From a virus, in IMG/VR virus record IMGVR_UViG_3300012147_000006, positions 78,156 through 142,155 of that record: a stretch of DNA of 64,000 nt, one strand, 5' to 3'. How positions within the stretch are numbered: the first letter of the stretch is position 1; every line of letters starts with the position of its first letter. This document shows positions 29,179 through 37,397 of this stretch, piece by piece. Under the pieces are notes generated by a model, which saw only the letters and a list, made by a program, of their open reading frames with translations, was not told the origin of the DNA and did no database searches. A program made the translations under genes and the position numbers.

Positions 29179-30444
29179 TCAATTTTCCGATACTTCTGCA
29201 ACCTTTTCTACTTCTTTAATTCTTAAAGTGTCCTTACACAGTTGGATTTCTTCTTTGGTGCCAGTGTGTTTAATTGGATTATCACTAAGCTTAACTGTGT
29301 CAAACCATATGTCTCCAACTTTTACTTGAACAATCTTGATGACCATGTTGAGAGCTTTAACTCCAACGTCATTTGTAAAATGGGTCCCAATTCCAAAAGA
29401 ACTTTTGATTGCCGCAACAGGAGAACCATAAGCTATCGCTGTCTTTATACCAAGGTCTTTACAAAACTTGTATAAGTCAACAGCAATGTCTGTATTAAGA
29501 CCGTCAGAGAATACAATAGTTTTAGAAGATGAGTCAATCTCAAGTTTTCTATAATGAGCTACAACTTTAGTTGCAAACTCAAAAGGGTCGCCAGAGTCAT
29601 GACGAACTCCATCAAATAATTTAGCGAATTTTTTATCGAATGTTTTGAAAAATACATCTGTAGTAAATGTATCAGAAAGTGCAATACCAAGGTCTCCTTC
29701 ATAAACTTTAACCCAGTTCTCAAGAGCTCTGTAGTTTGCCATTGTGTATCCGTAATGTACAGCATGGAACATGAACCATTCATGAGCGTGAGTGCCTATC
29801 GGTTGAATGCCTGTCTTCATTGCAATATGCACATTAGATGTACCTACAAGGAATGGGTTTCCATTATCGAAACAAGAAAGCAAGTCCTCAACTACTTCCA
29901 ATTGGTTGTCATAAGAATATCTTCTACGAGTTCCAAAGTCAGCAACCTTCATTCCGTGAGTGTAGAATTTCTTACCCTTTTCAATATTGTTTGTGTGCCT
30001 CTCGCTTCTGCTCTTAATTTTTTCTCCAGTCATCTGGAAGTAAAGTTCAGATATAAGCGCCATAAGAGGAACTTCCCAAAGGATAGTTCTGTACCAGTAA
30101 CCAGTAATGTTGATTGTAAGGTCGCCACCGTCTTGCGTGATTCCTATTTCAGAAGAGTCATATCTATATGATTTCAAAAAATCAATATATGTAGGCTTTA
30201 AAAAGCTACCGCATTTTTGTGTAAGAAAATCAGCTTCAGAGTCTTTTAAAGATAGTTGTTCCATCTTTTTAAGTTCTTGTCTAAGCCTAAGGTCAAATCC
30301 ATCTGGGAACTTTGTTCCGCCTCTGTTGATGAAATTGTACTTAACCCATTCTCTTTGAAAAAGCTCCACAACAGCTTGTTGTTGGGTAAACTTATATAAA
30401 TCATTATCTATTATAGACTTAATTATACTTGACTTTTCGTTCAT
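29179..30444 (-). CDS. pncB: Nicotinate phosphoribosyltransferase
   Basis: Catalyses nicotinate + PRPP to NaMN, the entry step of the Preiss-Handler route. The sequence follows bacterial PncB closely: DNDLYKFTQQQAV near the N-terminus, VADFGTRRRYSYDNQ, VGTSNVHIAMKTGIQPIGTHA, then the catalytic RHDSGDP and a GIGTHFTNDV near the C-terminus. 421 aa, full length. It heads the leftward NAD unit followed by nadD and nadE. The resemblance is to nicotinate rather than nicotinamide transferases, so a source of nicotinate is needed. Confidence 0.93.
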   Translation of the reverse strand: MNEKSSIIKSIIDNDLYKFTQQQAVVELFQREWVKYNFINRGGTKFPDGFDLRLRQELKKMEQLSLKDSEADFLTQKCGSFLKPTYIDFLKSYRYDSSEIGITQDGGDLTINITGYWYRTILWEVPLMALISELYFQMTGEKIKSRSERHTNNIEKGKKFYTHGMKVADFGTRRRYSYDNQLEVVEDLLSCFDNGNPFLVGTSNVHIAMKTGIQPIGTHAHEWFMFHAVHYGYTMANYRALENWVKVYEGDLGIALSDTFTTDVFFKTFDKKFAKLFDGVRHDSGDPFEFATKVVAHYRKLEIDSSSKTIVFSDGLNTDIAVDLYKFCKDLGIKTAIAYGSPVAAIKSSFGIGTHFTNDVGVKALNMVIKIVQVKVGDIWFDTVKLSDNPIKHTGTKEEIQLCKDTLRIKEVEKVAEVSEN

Positions 30445-30496
30445 AACATTATAGTTTTATATAATATTATACGAACAAATTTACAAAATGTTTCAA

Positions 30497-31186
30497 TTAA
30501 TCCAATCTTTTTGCAGTCCACCCTTTGTGATGTTTTCTCTCCCCTTTAATTATCTTTAGTATATTAGCTCCGCTTAGATTATTTTTTTCGCAAAACAAAG
30601 TCAAACCATTTTCTGTAATGTAAATGTTTCCATCTGGGTCAGTCATCTCAAATTTCTTGATGTTTATTTTTCCTTTTGATGTTTTACTGCGCTTGTCTTT
30701 TGTTGCCTGAGTTGTTTTTCTTTTTTTTCTGGCAATACTTAAGTTTTCCTTATGCTCATCAGTAAACTTCATACCAATTCTGGCTTCACTCATTTTCTTT
30801 TTAGTTTCTTCACTGCGCTTACTTCCGAGGTGTGCTTTTCTTATTTTTTCAGATACCCCAGGAATAGACATTATCCCACCGTCTCCACCATCTGTTAGGT
30901 TTTTTAGATTATACCCTTCTTCTCTGAGTTTTTTAATGTAATAGATTTCTTTATCATCAACTTGGTCACACGATAAACCACTCTCAACAACCACAACAAG
31001 GTTATTGAAATTACTTCCTTCTCTGATAAGTTTTCTTAGTTTGTTGTATTTTGGGAGAGTATTCCCTTCTTTGACTTCAAATAGATGTTCTCTATTTCTT
31101 CTTTTGATGTCACAGGTCTTACCTATGTAAAAATATTGACCCTGGTCATCTATAAATGCGTAGATAGTGTGTTTTATTTCCTCCAT
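30497..31186 (-). CDS. GIY-YIG homing endonuclease
   Basis: N-terminal domain: HTIYAFIDDQGQYFYIGKT at residues 6-24, with a conserved Arg/Glu pattern downstream. Two NUMOD3-like repeats follow (KIRKAHLGSKRSEETKKKMSE, then DEHKENLSIARKKRK regions) and a C-terminal NUMOD1-like helix-turn-helix (ENGLTLFCEKNNLSGANILKI). Flanks pncB on its upstream side and is preceded by a class C motif. Confidence 0.87.
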   Translation of the reverse strand: MEEIKHTIYAFIDDQGQYFYIGKTCDIKRRNREHLFEVKEGNTLPKYNKLRKLIREGSNFNNLVVVVESGLSCDQVDDKEIYYIKKLREEGYNLKNLTDGGDGGIMSIPGVSEKIRKAHLGSKRSEETKKKMSEARIGMKFTDEHKENLSIARKKRKTTQATKDKRSKTSKGKINIKKFEMTDPDGNIYITENGLTLFCEKNNLSGANILKIIKGERKHHKGWTAKRLD

Positions 31187-31196
31187 GATTTATGAG

Positions 31197-31211
31197 TTTT
31201 CTCATAAATAG
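31197..31211 (-). promoter_or_regulatory. Class C motif (CTATTTATGAGAAAA)
   Basis: 11 bases before the GIY-YIG start at 31186. Confidence 0.7.
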
Positions 31212-31281
31212 GAATAAATTTATAAAAGTCGTTGTCATAATTTATTTAAGTTGTTATCCAACTAATTATTATCCTTGTTTT

Positions 31282-31428
31282 CTAATCTAAAAGGTCACGC
31301 CAATGTAGGCCTTTGTCAAAGTTTGCTCTAGTTACACTCTTTCTATTTCCAATAGAAATAGCAACTATGTATATGATAACTAATAAAGGCAAAATAAAAA
31401 CTGGTAATATAGTATAAAAAAAGCTCAT
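31282..31428 (-). CDS. Small single-span membrane protein (48 aa)
   Basis: ATG 31426-31428, three bases after the preceding stop. Hydrophobic N-terminal helix (FFYTILPVFILPLLVIIYIV) and a short basic cytosolic tail. Function unknown; the stop is TAG. Confidence 0.6.
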   Translation of the reverse strand: MSFFYTILPVFILPLLVIIYIVAISIGNRKSVTRANFDKGLHWRDLLD

Positions 31429-31431
31429 AAT

Positions 31432-31665
31432 TTAATAATCTTTTGACATTCTCTCCAAAGTCTTTGCGCTCTCTTCGTGGTGCAAGTCTTTAAAGTGCGT
31501 TCCAACTTGTTCTTTATGTTCGTTTATAATAGGAACTGGCACATGCACATCCATATTATAAAGAAGTTGATGAAATCTAAGGCTTGGATATTTTTCTATT
31601 GCCTTAGATAATTCTTCAATTATTTTTCTATTAGCCTCTTGTCTTGCGTTATTTTGTTTGTTCAT
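31432..31665 (-). CDS. Unknown small protein (77 aa)
   Basis: Not recognised. Helical N-terminus, two His-containing segments (FHQLLYNMDVHVPVP and THFKDLHHEESAK). Divergent to the CCA-adding enzyme gene. Confidence 0.65.
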   Translation of the reverse strand: MNKQNNARQEANRKIIEELSKAIEKYPSLRFHQLLYNMDVHVPVPIINEHKEQVGTHFKDLHHEESAKTLERMSKDY

Positions 31666-31736
31666 AATATTTTTATTTAAAACATTTTTACCTATTCTAC
31701 GTATAATAAAGAAAAATGTTTCAACTATTTAATTAA

Positions 31737-33149
31737 ATGAGCAAAGAAATTAGAAATAAAATAGCAAATATACTTAACGAGGAATTTGGAGAATCTCAAA
31801 AAGACAAGCTCGTTGGGATGTTAAACGCACTTGAATTTAAGAATGACGTTCTTGCAGCAGGAGGAGAAATTTACGCTGTAGGAGGAATTGTGCGTGATGC
31901 AATTATGGGAACGCCAAGTGATGACCTTGACATTGTTGTTCGTGGTGTAGCTTACGACCAGTTATTTGCGATACTTTCTAAATATGGAAAACCGACTGAC
32001 ACGTCTCACGTAGATGAGAATGGTAAGAAGGATTTTGGTTCTACAAAGTTCGTTTCATCAAATAAAGCCTTTAATCAATTTCTTGCAGACAATGGTGCTG
32101 CCAGAGATATTGATGTGATGCTTCCTCGTAAGGACGCAAAGGACGTTGGAGTAAAGGGTCACAAAGGAATTAAATCTGAAGTAAACCCAATGTTTACAAT
32201 TCAAGATGACCTTGAGAGACGTGACATAACAATAAACGCAATCGCCATGGATATGGCTGGCAATCTAATTGTAAATGGAACTGGGGTTGAGGACATTCAA
32301 AATGGTGTCATAAAAGCGGTTAATGCAGATGCGTTTATTGAAGACCCGCTTAGAATGCTTAGAGCTGTAAGGTTTGCTGCAAGATACAATTACAATTGGG
32401 ACCCAGAAACTGTTAGACTAATTAAAGAAAACGCCTCACTTCTTGCTGACAAAGAAGAGTTGCACAGCAGTAGATTCTTAAAAGAGTTTCAGAAGATGAT
32501 TGGTAAAGCTGATTTATCAAGAGCTGTTCGATTGATTGTTGAACTGGGTATGTACAAGCATATTTTTGGCGTAGAGTCAAAGATTCAAGATTACACTAAA
32601 TTTCAATACGCAAATAGCGTTGGGGAGATGGCATACATGATGTTTGACAACGAAGCTTCAGGAACAATTTTAGGACTGGTTAACAACAATATAACAGATG
32701 ACAAATACACCGCTGCCGTTGTAGAGTCTCTAATTAACTACGTTGGCAATGTGAAAAACAAAAACCTTGACTTCATCAAGAGAGTTAATGAGCTTGCTTC
32801 TATCTTTCTTAAAAAAATGGATACAGTTGCGAGAACAGGTCCAGGCGTAGACGTTTTAACAAACTCTTACTACATAGAACCTCATGATAGAGAGATTGCA
32901 AGAAAGTTTTCTACTGGAGAACTTCCAGCTGGAGAAAATGACGTTGCCTTTAAGGGTCAAGAGTTTGCTGAATTTGTAAGAGACATTATAGTAAGCAACC
33001 AGGGTGAGTTTAGTAAATCAAAAGATGGCAGAAAGTTTGGTAACGCAAAAAGACTTGCGCTAACAGCTCTTTACAATGAAGAGATTGAAAACGATGTTGA
33101 TAGTATTAAAAGATTCTTGATTGATTCCGCAAATCAATGGATGCTATAA
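31737..33149 (+). CDS. CCA-adding enzyme / poly(A) polymerase-type nucleotidyltransferase
   Basis: The head domain carries IYAVGGIVRDAIMGTPSDDLDIVV at about residues 42-65, i.e. the GG-x-x-RD helix turn and the DxD metal ligands (key residues only), then a third acid in RDIDVMLPR. RRDITINAIAMDM and EDPLRMLRAVRFAARYNY are the next conserved blocks that bind tRNA and NTP. 470 aa. It would rebuild or complete tRNA 3' CCA ends, fitting an RNA-repair theme with the HD-Pnk-like enzyme. The N-terminus (SKEIRNKIANILNEEFGE) resembles the shared helix tag. Confidence 0.9.
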   Translation: MSKEIRNKIANILNEEFGESQKDKLVGMLNALEFKNDVLAAGGEIYAVGGIVRDAIMGTPSDDLDIVVRGVAYDQLFAILSKYGKPTDTSHVDENGKKDFGSTKFVSSNKAFNQFLADNGAARDIDVMLPRKDAKDVGVKGHKGIKSEVNPMFTIQDDLERRDITINAIAMDMAGNLIVNGTGVEDIQNGVIKAVNADAFIEDPLRMLRAVRFAARYNYNWDPETVRLIKENASLLADKEELHSSRFLKEFQKMIGKADLSRAVRLIVELGMYKHIFGVESKIQDYTKFQYANSVGEMAYMMFDNEASGTILGLVNNNITDDKYTAAVVESLINYVGNVKNKNLDFIKRVNELASIFLKKMDTVARTGPGVDVLTNSYYIEPHDREIARKFSTGELPAGENDVAFKGQEFAEFVRDIIVSNQGEFSKSKDGRKFGNAKRLALTALYNEEIENDVDSIKRFLIDSANQWML

Positions 33150-33158
33150 ATTTGGTGT

Positions 33159-33170
33159 CTATTTATTTGC
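33159..33170 (+). promoter_or_regulatory. Class C motif (CTATTTATTTGC)
   Basis: Ends at the base before the ATG at 33171, so the product would be made from a leaderless message or the motif acts differently here. Confidence 0.45.
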
Positions 33171-33266
33171 ATGAGAGGAAATAGAGGAATAAAAATAGAT
33201 ATATCCTTTAAGATTTTAATTGTTATACTGGCGCTGCTAACAGCTTCTGCCTTGAAGTGTTGTTAA
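33171..33266 (+). CDS. Small membrane peptide (31 aa)
   Basis: Basic start (MRGNRGIKID) and one hydrophobic helix ending in ALKCC. Toxin-, holin- or spanin-like peptides have this shape; no specific match. Confidence 0.45.
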   Translation: MRGNRGIKIDISFKILIVILALLTASALKCC

Positions 33267-33269
33267 AAA

Positions 33270-33353
33270 TTAACAAACTTCCATAACAGCAAATGCTGGA
33301 ACTCCTTCCATGTAGGCACCTATGATGTTGTATTCATAATTTTCCATTGCCAT
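33270..33353 (-). CDS. Small frame (27 aa) continuing past the stop of the upstream gene
   Basis: MAMENYEYNIIGAYMEGV and on to a terminal Cys. The same frame is open upstream to the TAA of the 33387 gene (LEEDEDYSFYT), so it could be a separate small gene or the tail of a longer ancestral protein. Confidence 0.4.
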   Translation of the reverse strand: MAMENYEYNIIGAYMEGVPAFAVMEVC

Positions 33354-33386
33354 TGTGTAAAAGCTATAATCTTCATCCTCTTCTAA

Positions 33387-33722
33387 TTATGGGTGAGATT
33401 CATATTCGGTAATCATTTGCTCAATCATCTTTTCTCTATCGTGAAGATAAACTACATAGCCGTCAATATTTAAGTATCCTATAAGGGTATCCTCAAACCC
33501 ATCAGCCTTTAAAGCTCTTGAATTATATTGGCTAACGTGTTCAACTAATTTGTCCATATCGTTTATGATAAATGCATTTATTCCCTCATACATAGGCAAA
33601 ATGGCTCCCCCAAAACGTTCAGCATAACCAATTAGTTTATCTTCATTTTCTTCATCAAACTTAATGCATGGGTCCATTTCCATTAGGTATTGCTTTAGCT
33701 CTTCTCTGTCTTCTTGTTTCAT
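33387..33722 (-). CDS. Unknown protein (111 aa)
   Basis: Not recognised. Acidic helical N-terminus, then mixed alpha/beta (DTLIGYLNIDGYVVYLHD). Behind a class B promoter with a leader of about 20 bases. Confidence 0.72.
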   Translation of the reverse strand: MKQEDREELKQYLMEMDPCIKFDEENEDKLIGYAERFGGAILPMYEGINAFIINDMDKLVEHVSQYNSRALKADGFEDTLIGYLNIDGYVVYLHDREKMIEQMITEYESHP

Positions 33723-33742
33723 AAACGGGTAAATTTTGATTA

Positions 33743-33774
33743 CGAATATACAAAAGTTTTTTTAGCCTTGCAAG
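33743..33774 (-). promoter_or_regulatory. Class B-like promoter
   Basis: CTTG, 20 bases, TATATTCG on the minus strand (one mismatch in each box). Confidence 0.6.
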
Positions 33775-33801
33775 AAAGCAGCTAAAATTCCATTTTTTTA
33801 A

Positions 33802-33816
33802 CTATTTATGATAAAG
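33802..33816 (+). promoter_or_regulatory. Class C motif (CTATTTATGATAAAG)
   Basis: 15 bases before the 33831 start. Confidence 0.7.
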
Positions 33817-33830
33817 TATCTCTAACGACT

Positions 33831-34214
33831 ATGGATAAGAAAATAATAAACGAGGAACAATTTAGAAAATTGGTAATCAAGGAAGCAAAAAAAATCTTCT
33901 CTGAGGATGTGAAATCGACTCCAGCAATGGAGAGTGGCAAGGTAGAATCAAAGAGATTGTCTATTGATGAGGTTGAAAGCTTAATCAAAGAGATGGAAGA
34001 GATGAATACTTCAATAACTTCTTTAAGCCTTAGCCTGTTAGGTGAGTCTGAAGCCGCATCTGAAGAAGCAATCGAAGAATCTAAGGGCCCAAATAGAGAC
34101 CTTGATGTTAATGAGCACAATAAGAATAAGAATTATAAGCACATTAATGAAAATGAAAAAGATAGAATCAAAAGAATGTTGAATTACAATGTTCCTAAAG
34201 ATGAGGATAGATAA
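33831..34214 (+). CDS. Disordered protein with shared N-terminal helix (127 aa)
   Basis: Begins DKKIINEEQFRKLVIKEAKK, then a Ser/Glu-rich linker, a short helix and a polar Asn/Lys C-terminus. Composition and tag resemble internal-head or scaffold proteins; not proven. Single-gene unit between a class C motif and a terminator. Confidence 0.68.
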   Translation: MDKKIINEEQFRKLVIKEAKKIFSEDVKSTPAMESGKVESKRLSIDEVESLIKEMEEMNTSITSLSLSLLGESEAASEEAIEESKGPNRDLDVNEHNKNKNYKHINENEKDRIKRMLNYNVPKDEDR

Positions 34215-34233
34215 TCTTCATCAATAATATTTT

Positions 34234-34262
34234 AAAAAGCTCTGGTATCAGGGCTTTTTTTT
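34234..34262 (+). terminator. Rho-independent terminator
   Basis: AAAAAGC(TC)TG...CA(GG)GCTTTTTTT hairpin after the 34214 stop. Confidence 0.75.
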
Positions 34263-34288
34263 GTGCTCAAAATTTCTTATAATTACTC

Positions 34289-34762
34289 ATGAATAAATTA
34301 AAAGGAGAATATGTTTTTGCCAAGGATTTAATTAAAGGCGAAGCTGGAGAAGATAAGATTGTAGAGTTTATGGTTGGTCTTGGATTTGAGTTTATTAGCA
34401 GAAACAACGACAATAGATATGATGCTGTAATGAAGTTTGATGAAACTGAATATAAGTATGAATACAAGACAGATATGTATTGCAACCCAACAAATGACAC
34501 AGGAAATCTCGTTGTAGAAATAAGAAGTCGTGGAAAAGATTCAGGCATAACTGTTACTCAAGCAGATTATTTCGTAACATATTATCCTCACCTGGGGGAG
34601 ATATGGAATATAAAAACTTCTGACCTTAAAAAATTAATAGAAGATAATAATATTAGACTAAAAGAAGGAGCAGGAGACCCTGGGAGCAATACTGCTTTTT
34701 ATTTAGTAAACAGAGCTACGTACAGAAAACATTTCAAAGTACACACCATAGCTAAAGTTTAA
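34289..34762 (+). CDS. PD-(D/E)XK-like nuclease (157 aa)
   Basis: Pattern GEAGEDKIVEFM...NRYDAVMKF...YKYEYKTD (about residues 17-70) gives the helix Glu, the motif II Asp and the E-x-K catalytic pair. EIRSRGKDSGITVTQADYFV follows as in small phage/plasmid endonucleases of this fold. Target unknown. Rightward, followed by a class C motif and a small gene. Confidence 0.75.
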   Translation: MNKLKGEYVFAKDLIKGEAGEDKIVEFMVGLGFEFISRNNDNRYDAVMKFDETEYKYEYKTDMYCNPTNDTGNLVVEIRSRGKDSGITVTQADYFVTYYPHLGEIWNIKTSDLKKLIEDNNIRLKEGAGDPGSNTAFYLVNRATYRKHFKVHTIAKV

Positions 34763-34772
34763 GTTTTGCTGA

Positions 34773-34788
34773 CTATTTATAGAGAAAG
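34773..34788 (+). promoter_or_regulatory. Class C motif (CTATTTATAGAGAAAG)
   Basis: 9 bases before the 34797 start. Confidence 0.7.
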
Positions 34789-34796
34789 CAAATAAT

Positions 34797-34967
34797 ATGA
34801 AATTTATAAATAACTGGAAGAGCCCGAACAAACAATGGGACAAATGGGAATTCAGACTAAGACTTGGCGCTATAGATGTACTTAGACTTAAATACGACCA
34901 CTCAGACAAATATTTTGAATTTAGAGTTATTAACTTAGGTGGAAAATTAGGTGGACGTAGAAAATAA
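34797..34967 (+). CDS. Small basic protein (56 aa)
   Basis: ATG 34797; MKFINNWKSPNKQWDKWEFR onward, ending GGKLGGRRK. Basic, Trp-rich, possibly nucleic-acid binding. Its last 17 bases overlap the GTG start of the next gene. Confidence 0.62.
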   Translation: MKFINNWKSPNKQWDKWEFRLRLGAIDVLRLKYDHSDKYFEFRVINLGGKLGGRRK

Positions 34968-36276
34968 CATACCAGAAGAAGGGAGAAACTTATCTCACAC
35001 AGCAAAAAGAAGCGCTAAGTACAGGAACAAAAAAGGTCCTGCTAAGTATTTCAAGCCGTATAAGAATCTTAAGTACATCGTAATGGACGAAGAAGTTGAG
35101 CCAGATGATGTATCAGTTCCTGTTGCGCCATTAAGAGATGAGTTAAATGCTAAAGTTTGGACTGCAGATAATCAATTAAGACCAGAGGTAAGACAGGCGT
35201 TGATTGATATTGCTAATTCTTATTTTGAAGCGCTTGAGCTTGAGCTGGAAATCAAAGACATTTTGTTTACTGGAAGCCTTGCTAATTATGGATGGACTGA
35301 AGGTAGTGATATTGACTTGCATATTATTGTAGAGTATGGAGAACTTGGAGAAGTTGCATTTCTCGAAGACTATCTTTATCTTAAAAAGAAAAACTGGCTT
35401 GATGCTCACAATATTTCTATTTATGGATTCGAAGTTGAACCGTTTGCAAAAGATGTTGAGAACGAATTTGCCTACAAAGCAATTTATAGCGTTCTAAATA
35501 ACGAATGGGTGGTTCCGCCAAGAAAAGATAAGCCTGTAATTGATTTTGAGACAGTTAAAGAAAAGTCTGCAAGTCTTATGAATGATATTGATAAAATCTT
35601 ATCAATAAAAGATAATGTACAACAATTTGAAGCTGCTGAGAAACTTAAAAACAAGCTTGGCGGATTAAGAAACATTGGCCTACATAAAAGTGGCGAATAC
35701 TCTAATGAGAACCTAATTTATAAAACACTTAGAAGAACTGGGTACCTTGATAAGTTAGGTGATGCTAAAAATGATTCGTTTGATGCTGGGCTGTCACTTA
35801 ACGAAGGAGTTAAAAGCAAAGTTATAAGTGAGAATAAAACTGTAACTCAAAACCTTGGCGCTACTCCAATGGTTCATACACTAAAAGTGCAGAGTGGAAT
35901 TGATGGGATGATTCCAGAAAAAATTAGAATAATAAAAGACTTTATAAGTTTCGTGTGTGGAAAGCTTGGAATGGAAGAACCTGTAAGCGTATGCCTTAGA
36001 AGAGGTAGAGACGCTTATATTGAAACTACAGCTTCGTATGTGCCAGGAGACAATGAAAATCACATTAGATGCAATGGTAGAGCTCTTGTAGACATACTTA
36101 GAAGTATAGCGCACGAACTTACTCACAATAGACAGAGAGAAGTTGGTATGTTCGGAAATGGAGACCAGGTTCAAAATATTGGAGGCCACATTGAGGACCA
36201 AGCTAATTCAGTTGCTGGAATCTTTATAAAAGACTTTACTCACAATTACGGGTACGACAATATTTACGACATTTAA
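34951..36276 (+). CDS. Nucleotidyltransferase-HExxH metalloprotease fusion (441 aa)
   Basis: GTG start inside the preceding gene. The N-terminal half has a minimal nucleotidyltransferase pattern: ILFTGSLANYGWTEGSDIDLHIIVEYG at about residues 106-132 (key: GS, D-x-D) plus a third acid in FEVEPF. A linker region follows. The C-terminal half is a zinc metallopeptidase-like domain with SIAHELTHNRQRE near residue 387 and GGHIEDQAN downstream supplying the third ligand. The two activities in one chain are unusual: it may modify and cleave a protein or act as a toxin-like effector. Partners are not evident. Confidence 0.78.
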   Translation: MDVENNIPEEGRNLSHTAKRSAKYRNKKGPAKYFKPYKNLKYIVMDEEVEPDDVSVPVAPLRDELNAKVWTADNQLRPEVRQALIDIANSYFEALELELEIKDILFTGSLANYGWTEGSDIDLHIIVEYGELGEVAFLEDYLYLKKKNWLDAHNISIYGFEVEPFAKDVENEFAYKAIYSVLNNEWVVPPRKDKPVIDFETVKEKSASLMNDIDKILSIKDNVQQFEAAEKLKNKLGGLRNIGLHKSGEYSNENLIYKTLRRTGYLDKLGDAKNDSFDAGLSLNEGVKSKVISENKTVTQNLGATPMVHTLKVQSGIDGMIPEKIRIIKDFISFVCGKLGMEEPVSVCLRRGRDAYIETTASYVPGDNENHIRCNGRALVDILRSIAHELTHNRQREVGMFGNGDQVQNIGGHIEDQANSVAGIFIKDFTHNYGYDNIYDI

Positions 36277-36489
36277 AGGTCTGTAAAACTCTTAAGTTTC
36301 ACAGCTTCTTTAGCAATATCTTCATCATGAGGAGAAAGCAAAGTAAATTCACCAAGCAATGATTCTTGAAGTGCTTTTGTAAGCTCTGCAACTCCCTCAG
36401 AGTTTGTTTCATTCATTATTTCTTCCCACATTTCATCACCCTTAAGGTCTTCTTCTGTAAGTGTTATTTCGAATACGTATTTTTTTCAT
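36273..36489 (-). pseudogene. Small acidic gene, frame broken in an A7 tract (71 aa if repaired)
   Basis: The ATG overlaps the dNMP kinase stop (ATGA). As written the frame stops after 15 codons; with one A fewer at 36480-36486 it reads MKKYVFEITLTEEDLKGDEM and continues to a stop that overlaps the convergent gene by 4 bases. The coupled start and clean acidic protein argue that the gene is real. Unknown function. Confidence 0.65.
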
Positions 36490-37367
36490 AAGTCAAGTAT
36501 GCTTATTTGTTTTCCTGGAAAGTTTAATTTCTTATCTGGCTTAGATATGCCAAATTTCTTTGCAACTTCTTTGATTTGAAAGTTTGCTGAATTATTTCTG
36601 TAAGGACCATAATCTGGAAGTCTTGGGTCAATATAGAACGTGTGGTCGAAGAGCCAGTTTTCTTCAGCGACTCTGATGCACTCGTGAGTAAGAACGTCTT
36701 TGTCTTTAAGTTCGAATTGGCTAACATGAAAAAGGAGCGCAGAATAAGATTTAAGTTTTGATGGCTTCATGGTAACTCCAGCGGAAGCGAAACCAAGCTC
36801 AGACCTTCTATTAAAGGCGTTTGAGTTCATGAATATATCAAGCTCTTTAGTTCTTCTAACATCAGACAAGATGATGTTGTTGTGACCAGCGGCATCAATT
36901 TCCATTGCTTTATTTATCCAATAGTATCCTCCATTGATTTCACGAAGCTTTTCTCCATACCAAATGATAAATGGCCTAAGTCTTTTTTTAACTGGAATGT
37001 CTTCAGTTTGAAAGTCCATCATATCCATTGTAAGAGTTCTCATATCTTCAAGCAAGAGAGCGTCAGAAACATCTGGATGTATGTCTTCAGAGAAGTGCGT
37101 GTTGGGTATTTCTGCAAGGTACTCATAAACAGCTTTCTTAAGATATTTATTCATCTCAATTTTAATGTTGTCAGCAAAAGCTACTCTATGATAACCATAG
37201 TCATCAATAAACTTCTTAGCTATTGTATCTTTTCCGCTTTTTGCATATCCAACTAAACCTAAAATTATTTTGTTATTTAATAATTCATAATTTATCTTTT
37301 CATGCTTTTCTTTAGAAATTAAACAATCTGGAATTTTTATATCAAAATCATACTGATGGTCAAACAT
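36486..37367 (-). CDS. Deoxynucleoside monophosphate kinase (T4 gp1-like)
   Basis: P-loop LVGYAKSGKDTIAKKF at about residues 38-53, then YHRVAFADNIK, the RPFIIWYGEKLREINGGYYWI block and DVRRTKELD, which together match phage dNMP kinases. These convert dNMPs to dNDPs for DNA synthesis. 293 aa, longer than T4 gp1, with an added N-terminal stretch and C-terminal extension. Lies just downstream of the GIY-YIG gene and the thymidylate synthase pieces. Confidence 0.85.
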   Translation of the reverse strand: MFDHQYDFDIKIPDCLISKEKHEKINYELLNNKIILGLVGYAKSGKDTIAKKFIDDYGYHRVAFADNIKIEMNKYLKKAVYEYLAEIPNTHFSEDIHPDVSDALLLEDMRTLTMDMMDFQTEDIPVKKRLRPFIIWYGEKLREINGGYYWINKAMEIDAAGHNNIILSDVRRTKELDIFMNSNAFNRRSELGFASAGVTMKPSKLKSYSALLFHVSQFELKDKDVLTHECIRVAEENWLFDHTFYIDPRLPDYGPYRNNSANFQIKEVAKKFGISKPDKKLNFPGKQISILDL

Positions 37368-37397
37368 ATTTTTATTTTTTTGTAAAGTTATAATATC

